Source: Coemansia sp. RSA 922 (lineage: Eukaryota; Kickxellomycota; Kickxellomycetes; Kickxellales; Kickxellaceae). From it: a stretch of DNA of 12,173 bases. Below the pieces are notes generated by a model that was given only the letters and a program-made list of their open reading frames with translations, made no database searches and had not been told where the DNA came from. The stretch's first letter is position 1, and every line of letters begins with the position of its first letter. Below, piece after piece: positions 7,201-12,173 of the stretch. The stretch is taken from NCBI GenBank assembly GCA_027577415.1, contig JANBQS010000777.1, positions 1 to 12,173 on the forward strand, in the 5' to 3' direction. The position numbers were made by a program, and so were the translations under genes.

Positions 7201-10200
7201 ACGGCAGATGCTTGGCCTCCGTCATTGCCGTCGAATGCAGGTCACTCCAGTAACTAAACGCACCATCCTTGCTCGTCATGTCGTAGACGTTAGAGTCCAG
7301 GTAGCACGTCGTCAGGTCCAAGCGATGCTTCACCATGTTCTTGTAGGCATCCAGCGCCAAGTTGTAGCCTTCCTTGTTGAGAAGACGAGCCTTGCCGATC
7401 AGCTGGTACCCGAAGCCCAAGATCTTGGGGCTCGTGACAGGAACACTAGCAAATACGTCCTTGGCATCAGGCGGCGGCGGCATGCTCACAATGTCCCTGG
7501 CGGTATCGACGGGACGGAGCAGCTGGAGGATGTAAAGAGCGTAGATAAGCGACTGAATGTGGATGCGGGTTTTGACGACCCGCGATTCAATAAATTCGCA
7601 AACTGCCGTCGGAAGCATGTCTATCGGAGTCGCCAGTCGCAGATTAATGCTCTCCAGAGAGCTCGCCTCGCTGTTCTGCGCATCAGCGAGCTCCGCCTCC
7701 ACTGAAGCACGCGTCCTACCTTTTAGTCGAGTGCTAACGCCGTAGCGGATAAAAGGCAAAAGCTCCTGGAAATAGGCTACCCCGCCGGTGATCTCTAGGA
7801 ACAACTCTAGCGGCAGACGATAGAACAGGAAACTCGACCGGAAGGCGCAGTTTTTGTAGACATAGGTGTCGTCCACATTATCGGCCAAGTTGTTCGCCAG
7901 ATAGTCGTACAGGTTCTTGGCACGCCCGATGCGTCGAGGAATGTGCTGCAGGCGCTTAAGGACGAGGTCCCAGTCTCCAAGCGGCCCTTCCTTGGTCGTG
8001 TTTTCTACCAGGCTGACTCTGGCACGCTTAACGAGGTCGTAGCCCTGCGAGCTTCGCGGCCGCTTGGAGCCGCTCGAGTCGATAAACTGGCGGCCAAGTG
8101 GATGCCTCGAAGAAAAATTCTTTGTTCCTTGCGCCCGCGACTCGTCAGTATCCATCTTGCGAAGCAAAAAGTCTCTGTCGCGCTCCTCGGCGCCCTCAAT
8201 GCGCACGACCGGGACGATGTCAGTGATTCGGCGTACCATCGTAATTGGGTGCTGCTTGTTTAGCCTGCGAAGGTCGCGAATTTGAGCAATAAACGTGTGG
8301 ACAATAGGTCCAGCAGGGTCCGTATCGCGAGCAATGGCTATTTGCACTTTATTTGATGCATTTTGCCTGGTGTTCTCGGTCAGCGAATAGACGTCCTGGG
8401 TCCACAGTCTATTTTGATCCGCCAAGTTTGTAACTATCCTCTGGAACGTGCGCTTGTCCATCGAGAATTTGAGGAGCGATCTGGACAGTGTGGACGTCAT
8501 CGCCGGCGAGTCCCTGTTGGCCATCACATAGGATTTTACCAGTTGGTCGCACCGGGCTACTTGCTCCATGTTGCAAGCATACACCGACTCTTGCTTGAGC
8601 ATCCCCAATATCGCGTACTCGCGGATGATGGTGTTTACCGGCATCTTGCGTTCCTTCGCCTCGGCGTAAATGTCGCTAAAGCTGTTGACCTGTGCCATAT
8701 CCGCTAGCACCAACTCTGCTTCGGGTGTAAGAGCGGCAGCGGCAGCAGCGGCAGCAACTGCCGCCGGTGAAGGCGCCGTGAACGGCGCAGGAGACTGAGA
8801 ATCCGGTTGTCTAGTTGGTATCGCCAGCTCCTGAGAAGAAAGCACACCCGAGTCGTTCCTGTTGCCAGGCGCCGCAGTTGTCGCGGGAACAGCACCATCC
8901 GACACGGCCGGACACTGGGCTGGGTCGGCCGCTTGCGGCAATGTAGTCGACGGTTGGGTCACCGCTCTATCGCTATTCGCGGTAAGCGACGCTATAGCCA
9001 TTTTCGACAGAGGGTTGACAAAGAAGCGCTTGCGGTGCTCACGCCCCATGAACTCTTCGATTGATACTATGAGCCTCTCGTCCATGTGCTTCAAGTTCTC
9101 CCTCTTGCACTCCTCGGAGGTGAGCACGCCAGGCCAGGAGCCATCGGGCAGAAACACGGGCGTCTGCTCCAAATGGTTCAGGCACCGAGAAAGGTGCTTT
9201 AGAGAGACCCACCTGAGCAAGAACTGGATGGCTCTGGACACAATCCCATGCGATCCCGATAGCGCAATCAAACGAAACACTTGCGCCTCTGGAGGCAGAA
9301 AAGCAAGCGTACCAACTTGAACCGAGTGGTTGGTCATCACGTACAGAATGTCGTCCTTATCCTTCAATGTCTCGACGTCCAGCTCGTCGTCGTCGTCGTT
9401 GCTAGAGCTATCCTCGCAGCCCTCGATGTCGGCATCGTCCGGATCGGCCATGACAGCATCTCCGTCACCGTCACCCTGAGTGCTGCTGGCTGCCCTTGTC
9501 GACTGCCCAAGTGGAACGCCTAGTCTGGTTCGCACACTGCCCTTCTCGACGTAGGGCTTGATAAAGCGGACGCAGCGACGGTAGGAGTGACCGACAGCAA
9601 GCCCGCGACTGATACGCTCCCGCTTTACGCGATTTGCTTGATTCTCCTCGGGCGTCCGTTTCATTTTGACTGGCGGCTTGGCTTGCTTCTTGGTCTTGGC
9701 CTTGACCTTTTTGGCGCCCCCCTTGGCCTTTTTAGCGCCGACTCTCTCTAGCGCTTCAGCCTCTGACCCGTCGTCTAGCGCGTTGGTAGCTGGCTCGGCG
9801 TTGTCGCCGCTCTCGTCTACATCCATGGGCTCAGCGACGGGTCGGTACATTTCAGGGTGAAAGCCCGACAGGTCGGCATCGGGGAGCTGCAGCTGTACCT
9901 TCTCGGCGCAGCCTTGTTCCGACAGATCACGGAGAACCCGGTGAAAGTACTTACGATGACGCATACTCCATATGTCGAGCTTGAGGGCATGCATCAAGTC
10001 GGCCTCGGGCATATACTTTGACCCCACCGCCTGTAGGATATCCGACGCACGCTTACGTAGATCGTTGCTAACAAAGTATGCGGTGAGCTCCTCGCTGTTC
10101 TCGTTAGGGATAGGCGCGGGCTCCATGGCGATGCCATTAGGATGTAACGAGGCCTTGTCTATCGCGCCTTGCCTTTCCGAAGCAAAGCGGCGCAGCACCC

Positions 10201-10786
10201 AGAGATTGGTAGTGTTTCCACTGTCATAAGTTACAGACTTGGAAAGCAGGCCTTCACTGTCGATGGTCTTAATAAAGTGGAACGTTGAGCGAGGATCCAG
10301 ACCAAAGGTCTTTGACAGCTGGACCTGAGTCACGCCCTTTTCGCGCGAGCGAGAGATCTCCTGGATGATCTTGTAGGAGTTGACGGATCTTATAATCTTG
10401 TCGTTTCCTTCCTCGCGACCAAAAATCTCTTTATAGGTCGCCTTGCGCGATGAGCGCATGATCAGATCAGGGAAATGACTCTCGGCTTCGCTGGCCGAAA
10501 GAGCTAGAAAATTCCTGGCCGCATTGCTTTGCGCAGCACCTCGGCCAGTAGACTCGTAAATGACCGTCCCACCGCTAATAAACGACATTCCGGGGAGTTT
10601 AACGATGTACGGCCACAAGTACCGCTTCAACGCGTCATCGACTGTGACGGACTCAAGGTCAGTGCCATTGCGTTGCAAGAGTCGGCGCTGCGCAAGCTCC
10701 ACGTAGGACCACACCTTGCTCAGGGTGGAGCCCTGGTCGCAGTCCAGCGCAACCTCCTGCTTGACGGTCTGGATGATGTCATCCAT
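4223..10786 (-). CDS. TFC3: TFIIIC largest subunit, B-block binding (Tfc3/Sfc3/GTF3C1 family)
   Basis: A 2187-aa protein in one exon. The start ATG (AAGATGG) has a strong context. TFIIIC binds the internal A and B boxes of tRNA genes in the nucleus and recruits TFIIIB and then RNA polymerase III. This subunit contacts the B box. The winged-helix B-block domain lies at about residues 130-200: SYKIIQEISRSREKGVTQVQL, then a recognition-helix segment and a wing ending in LWVLRRF. Further winged-helix-like segments are seen at about 245-310, 485-585 (GSHGIVSRAIQFLLRW), 690-800 and, at the C-terminus, 1975-2055 and 2085-2160. The conserved core with GFGYQLIGKARLLNKEGYN is at about 1123-1141. A SANT/Myb-like segment starts at RYRWNENDSMRVMVYY (about 1318). 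Disordered linkers include a basic one (350-395), an acidic one (440-480), an Ala run (about 677-685) and a Lys/Pro/Ala one (1465-1480). It is longer than yeast Tfc3 (about 1160 aa) and nearer the size of animal GTF3C1. MDVD occurs at 321-324 and 1597-1600. Confidence 0.95.
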   Translation of the reverse strand: MDDIIQTVKQEVALDCDQGSTLSKVWSYVELAQRRLLQRNGTDLESVTVDDALKRYLWPYIVKLPGMSFISGGTVIYESTGRGAAQSNAARNFLALSASEAESHFPDLIMRSSRKATYKEIFGREEGNDKIIRSVNSYKIIQEISRSREKGVTQVQLSKTFGLDPRSTFHFIKTIDSEGLLSKSVTYDSGNTTNLWVLRRFASERQGAIDKASLHPNGIAMEPAPIPNENSEELTAYFVSNDLRKRASDILQAVGSKYMPEADLMHALKLDIWSMRHRKYFHRVLRDLSEQGCAEKVQLQLPDADLSGFHPEMYRPVAEPMDVDESGDNAEPATNALDDGSEAEALERVGAKKAKGGAKKVKAKTKKQAKPPVKMKRTPEENQANRVKRERISRGLAVGHSYRRCVRFIKPYVEKGSVRTRLGVPLGQSTRAASSTQGDGDGDAVMADPDDADIEGCEDSSSNDDDDELDVETLKDKDDILYVMTNHSVQVGTLAFLPPEAQVFRLIALSGSHGIVSRAIQFLLRWVSLKHLSRCLNHLEQTPVFLPDGSWPGVLTSEECKRENLKHMDERLIVSIEEFMGREHRKRFFVNPLSKMAIASLTANSDRAVTQPSTTLPQAADPAQCPAVSDGAVPATTAAPGNRNDSGVLSSQELAIPTRQPDSQSPAPFTAPSPAAVAAAAAAAALTPEAELVLADMAQVNSFSDIYAEAKERKMPVNTIIREYAILGMLKQESVYACNMEQVARCDQLVKSYVMANRDSPAMTSTLSRSLLKFSMDKRTFQRIVTNLADQNRLWTQDVYSLTENTRQNASNKVQIAIARDTDPAGPIVHTFIAQIRDLRRLNKQHPITMVRRITDIVPVVRIEGAEERDRDFLLRKMDTDESRAQGTKNFSSRHPLGRQFIDSSGSKRPRSSQGYDLVKRARVSLVENTTKEGPLGDWDLVLKRLQHIPRRIGRAKNLYDYLANNLADNVDDTYVYKNCAFRSSFLFYRLPLELFLEITGGVAYFQELLPFIRYGVSTRLKGRTRASVEAELADAQNSEASSLESINLRLATPIDMLPTAVCEFIESRVVKTRIHIQSLIYALYILQLLRPVDTARDIVSMPPPPDAKDVFASVPVTSPKILGFGYQLIGKARLLNKEGYNLALDAYKNMVKHRLDLTTCYLDSNVYDMTSKDGAFSYWSDLHSTAMTEAKHLPSKHNLFGIGLPYYWVLDVSLDGRQTKMLQSYVDEDEFHTPLDDPNMLADAAKMAGTTLEEARRYFLHQHSEMAKRSSRNKAYHEMRERYVKNRVERAKAVEIERRKLAEASGDADVDVVKKQRYRWNENDSMRVMVYYAVMRHHANVHRHMFVLLNIGEHFPTRNLIMDPGDSARHHWQRLQRNPKHKLKSDKVHYLWKYVFRDAVERGDLDDAEDLNSFDTKTAVNYYWNMILSEGLDNLLSRYAEDLDEDGVEFEPIDTPDQPVRSKSTAGKPKAKSKAKPKPTAAAAAEEPEPEEYEESDASHVSEVVGNLINRLPATLQGKEARYKVKPTKRARAVGARGFEFAEDALRDTFSVKTRELHGAGVMLTTHRGWECATDHINPSTITLSIRPIVADSNGMDVDGETPPAPPVALKIESVFATRGSNYVPYKDTLGRRRHVKRKFDASVLASRISELTLGSDNDDEGDRVPMAEFGKVDRSTLYAELTALQAMVVNLAITPNDEYDVVTGHRLLEAKRSVANEAYKMAKSNSTLSRLSTMSASAGLRMQPLASAESVEAPPGPSESGAGALSPLTNALKSTTVAYETTGMMRIVAKPGSIRSVANQSSANDENDSTNKDADAGDNPAVIDTPTRSDRRVPGRGHAVSDKFMGAIKPTHADRFASPHGIFGAADSMLSCHLGQAAFERLCWLIGQGKLWIRPEYGSDMLESLQSGLVGVKSQQDNSVAADFGIKAAYVDLMAGVKTDDGQLDDVYRRSTNKSVFEASLPTGDSLAVVSRVVAGVIHEMGAMGASEYELFSVLLVILGANMYKTALATLPNDVRMVLSTRSQLSALLRLMALEGKVHVVGSNDIRYVSEDAYRRYWSLTLDGVEPTFEPYMGQNMSGSVNTTYTLGMLASLVSHIVDNPGIPQFVLVRRYYAPAIPKKEVLSYLGQLVDMGLVVAENIKSDVLMLRDKAWSVAGSTHYSMAPDYRHRIAQLPFTWVASHLNKV

Positions 10787-10799
10787 CTTGCCGAGTCCG

Positions 10800-10913
10800 C
10801 TATCAAAGCATCAAATCGTCGAAGCAATATTAGCAACTGTGTTGTACTTGCCTTGACGACAGTTATCAGCCAAGGGAACACCCGTATAGATGACACAACA
10901 CTGAAATATTTAC
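10800..10913 (-). other. Candidate 5'UTR intron of the TFIIIC gene
   Basis: On the minus strand AAG|GTAAAT (donor at 10913) and TTTGATAG|CGG (acceptor at 10800) bracket 114 nt ending 13 nt before the ATG. GCTAAT, a possible branch site, lies about 30 nt before the acceptor. Splicing would not change the protein, since the joined upstream frame does not run into it. Confidence 0.3.
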
Positions 10914-11169
10914 CTTGTGGAATATGTAGTCTTTGTTTACTATGCGCTTGTCAGAAGGGGTCAAACCCTGCTCCAAAAGCAAAAGAAAGGGGGGATTCTG
11001 CAATTGAGAAAATGTGTGAAATGGCTGTTTCGTAACGCCAGTGGTCAGAGAGTGTGGCAGGAAACTGGTGAGGGTAGGCAAATTCCTAAAATGCAGAGCA
11101 ATAAAACTATAAATTATTAAATAAAAAAAATGAAGCAAAGAGAGGAGCTGGGGTTTCGCCTGTGTGTGT

Positions 11170-11178
11170 GGTTCGAAC
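11170..11178. promoter_or_regulatory. B-box-like palindrome GGTTCGAAC
   Basis: GTTCGAAC is a perfect 8-bp palindrome. Read on the minus strand, GTTCGAACC fits the B-box core GWTCRANNC. It lies about 385 bp upstream of the TFIIIC start codon. No tRNA cloverleaf or A box accompanies it. The core alone is expected several times by chance in a window this size, so the context is the interest. Confidence 0.25.
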
Positions 11179-11210
11179 TCGACGCCGCTAAAGTTTTTGC
11201 ATGGCTAAAC

Positions 11211-11218
11211 ATCACGTG
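11211..11218 (+). promoter_or_regulatory. ATCACGTG E-box/CDEI-like site
   Basis: It matches RTCACRTG, the site of Cbf1-type basic helix-loop-helix factors. It is part of the cluster of promoter-like elements upstream of the TFIIIC gene. Confidence 0.35.
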
Positions 11219-11234
11219 CATTGATTTAATTCTC

Positions 11235-11356
11235 ATTGGCTCTTGTGGGCATATCAGGGTCTAGTACTAAAGAACGCAACATTGGATATAAATAACAGCC
11301 AATTCCACAGCTACTTGTTAGCACGGCGGCTTCTTTGCACTTAGTGCCGGACCAAT
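11235..11356. promoter_or_regulatory. Cluster of four CCAAT boxes with a TATA box
   Basis: CCAAT is read on the minus strand at 11239-11235 and 11285-11281, and on the plus strand at 11299-11303 and 11352-11356. TATAAATA lies on the plus strand at 11287-11294. Paired CCAAT boxes suit an NF-Y/HAP-bound nucleosome-free promoter. The minus-strand pair would serve the TFIIIC gene about 450-500 bp away. The plus-strand elements face the stefin-like gene from its 3' side and have no ORF of their own. Confidence 0.35.
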
Positions 11357-11397
11357 ATGACCGCAGTGTTGAGGCAAGTTGAAATAGTTAAGTGATG

Positions 11398-11403
11398 TTT
11401 ATT
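11398..11403 (-). terminator. Polyadenylation signal AATAAA of the stefin-like gene
   Basis: TTTATT on the plus strand reads AATAAA on the minus strand, 125 bp after the stop codon of the 98-aa gene. Confidence 0.45.
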
Positions 11404-11405
11404 GT

Positions 11406-11412
11406 TATAAAA
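11406..11412 (+). promoter_or_regulatory. Plus-strand TATAAAA
   Basis: A consensus TATA box directed toward the stefin-like gene. Any transcript would be antisense to it. No plus-strand ORF of useful length follows. Confidence 0.2.
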
Positions 11413-11493
11413 GAAACCCAGGTCGAGCCTGACAACCAAACAATCTCTCCTAGTGAGGACTAATTATGTACTGATGAGCCACAACGACTCCGG

Positions 11494-11510
11494 TTCAACA
11501 GGTTGTTGAA
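11494..11510. repeat. 3'UTR hairpin TTCAACA-GGT-TGTTGAA
   Basis: A perfect 7-bp inverted repeat with a 3-nt loop, 17 bp beyond the stop codon of the stefin-like gene. In the mRNA it would form a short stem-loop, possibly affecting stability or 3' processing. Confidence 0.5.
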
Positions 11511-11527
11511 GTGAGTTGAAACTAGCC

Positions 11528-11824
11528 CTAAGAGGCCATCACTGATTTCACGACCCGGCACCGCCATATGGGGGAGTCATCATTGTGTGTATACTTGCCT
11601 ACAGTGAAGAAATATTTGTGCCCTTCATGTTTGATACCACCAATATCATGAGAAGTAAATGTTTTAGCTTCTATTTCATTAGCAATAGCGGGAAATGCCT
11701 TAACAAGTTTACACTTTATGTCTGCAATAAATTCATCATTCGGGGTTGAAATATTACCACCATAAGCATAGTACGTTCCTGGTTCTACGTTGCCAGATTC
11801 GTCTAAGCTTGGACAAAAAGACAT
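11528..11824 (-). CDS. Stefin-like (type-1 cystatin) cysteine-protease inhibitor, putative
   Basis: A 98-aa protein, the typical stefin length, with no signal peptide, so probably cytosolic. Stefins block papain-like proteases (cathepsins) by wedging three elements into the active site. All three can be proposed here. There is a Gly pair near the N-terminus (YGGN, residues 21-24). A helix beginning NDEFIADIKCKL (about 29-40) follows, like the conserved stefin helix. The first-loop position is SHDIGG (58-63), a degenerate form of QVVAG that keeps the final Gly and a middle Ile but lacks Gln. The strand HKYFFTVGKYT follows, and then a second loop with SPIW (84-87) leading into RCRVVKSV, which lines up with the stefin strand ending VFKSL. 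The last stefin strand (about 20 residues) is missing. Three scattered Cys do not match type-2 disulfides. ATG has a purine at -3. A TATA box, a 3' hairpin and an AATAAA frame the gene. Confidence 0.65.
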   Translation of the reverse strand: MSFCPSLDESGNVEPGTYYAYGGNISTPNDEFIADIKCKLVKAFPAIANEIEAKTFTSHDIGGIKHEGHKYFFTVGKYTHNDDSPIWRCRVVKSVMAS

Positions 11825-12173
11825 TTCAAATAAAGTAGTTGCTTGGTTGAATAGTAAAATTAAAAAGGGGGGAATTAGGTGGTGTGTTTAGATGCTGCTT
11901 GAAAGTACGCACCCCTCTCCCATTTTATATCCAGATGTTTGAGGAAGAGGAAGAAAAAAAAAAGACATGAAACATCTACTGGACAAACAGACACACACCT
12001 GTTAGCCAGTTTCAACATCCGCAAAGAACATCCTGTGACACGCTTGTATCTTTTTCCTAAATTGCCTTCTTTTTTAGCAAAGAGCGTTTTTTCGAAATGC
12101 TCCATTGCCAAGCATGAAGGCTGCGCCAATAGCTGTCTTACCTTGGCTACCCCCGACAGCAGTGTGCGAAAAG
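11825..12173 (-). other. Right flank: promoter, possible end of another gene
   Basis: It contains the TATA box of the stefin-like gene. A minus-strand frame is open from the window edge to a TAA at 11875-11877 (about 98 codons). It includes GVAK followed by VRQLLAQPS and a basic stretch KEGNLGKRYKR, then becomes Phe-rich. Alternatively AAG|GTAAGA at 12141 is a good splice donor, which would make the DNA left of it intronic. Either way a gene may enter from the right, but I cannot name it. Confidence 0.25.
11923..11929 (-). promoter_or_regulatory. TATA box of the stefin-like gene
   Basis: TTTTATA on the plus strand reads TATAAAA on the minus strand (GGATATAAAATGG), about 100 bp upstream of the ATG at 11824, which suits a 5' untranslated region of 60-70 nt. 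Confidence 0.5.

Larger units (their letters stand above)
10787..11527. other. Intergenic/promoter region upstream of the TFIIIC gene
   Basis: This stretch holds no supported protein gene. It contains a possible 5'UTR intron, the TTCGAA/B-box palindrome, a CACGTG site, four CCAAT boxes, two plus-strand TATA boxes and, at its right end, the 3' untranslated region of the stefin-like gene. A minus-strand frame at 10866-11138 (90 codons, partly hydrophobic) is probably part of the 5' untranslated region. The TFIIIC promoter itself shows no strong TATA box, as is usual for housekeeping genes. Confidence 0.6.

Noticed and set aside
8725..8765. GCAGCGG-type trinucleotide run as a microsatellite of note
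   Set aside because: It encodes the short Ala run in the TFIIIC subunit and is ordinary low-complexity coding sequence.
10866..11138. Minus-strand 90-codon frame as a separate gene or N-terminal extension
   Set aside because: It is not in frame with the TFIIIC start even after the candidate splice, and its translation has no recognisable features.
11150..11250. A tRNA gene around the GTTCGAAC sequence
   Set aside because: No T stem, acceptor stem or A box could be built on either strand.

Overview
The window reads as nuclear DNA of a fungus, most likely an early-diverging lineage (a Zoopagomycota/Kickxellomycotina-type genome is my guess, not shown). The reasons are a divergent full-length TFIIIC largest subunit, long intronless genes with strong eukaryotic start contexts, short AT-rich intergenic DNA, TATA boxes and AATAAA signals, and no bacterial ribosome-binding sites or operon spacing. 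Every gene I can support lies on the minus strand.

Layout, left to right. Positions 1-683 hold nothing I can support. A small unassigned 109-aa gene lies at 684-1013. A purine-skewed stretch at 1014-1620 contains nested short palindromes, a B-box-like sequence and a candidate 57-aa basic CxxC micro-gene (1349-1522) framed by a TATA box and an AATAAA. Positions 1628-2513 are AT-rich, with a perfect CArg-type palindrome and two weak small ORFs. Then come a 518-aa acidic/basic nuclear-type protein of unknown function (2514-4070) and the 2187-aa B-block-binding subunit of RNA polymerase III factor TFIIIC (4223-10786), in tandem and only 152 bp apart. Upstream of the TFIIIC gene is a 741-bp region with a possible 5'UTR intron, a TTCGAA/B-box palindrome, a CACGTG site and four CCAAT boxes. 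At 11528-11824 lies a 98-aa protein that looks like a stefin (type-1 cystatin, an intracellular cysteine-protease inhibitor), with a TATA box about 100 bp upstream, a 3'UTR hairpin and a polyadenylation signal. The right edge may hold the end of another minus-strand gene.

How they relate: TFIIIC recognises the A and B boxes of tRNA genes and recruits TFIIIB and Pol III. Its neighbour (518 aa) has the composition of a chromatin or nucleolar factor, and both carry short acidic MDVD motifs, but nothing proves a shared pathway. The small genes at the two ends look independent. I see no CRISPR array, tRNA, rRNA or intact transposon. The most interesting items are the fungal stefin-like gene, the B-box-like site in the promoter of a B-box-binding factor, and the compact micro-gene at 1349-1522.
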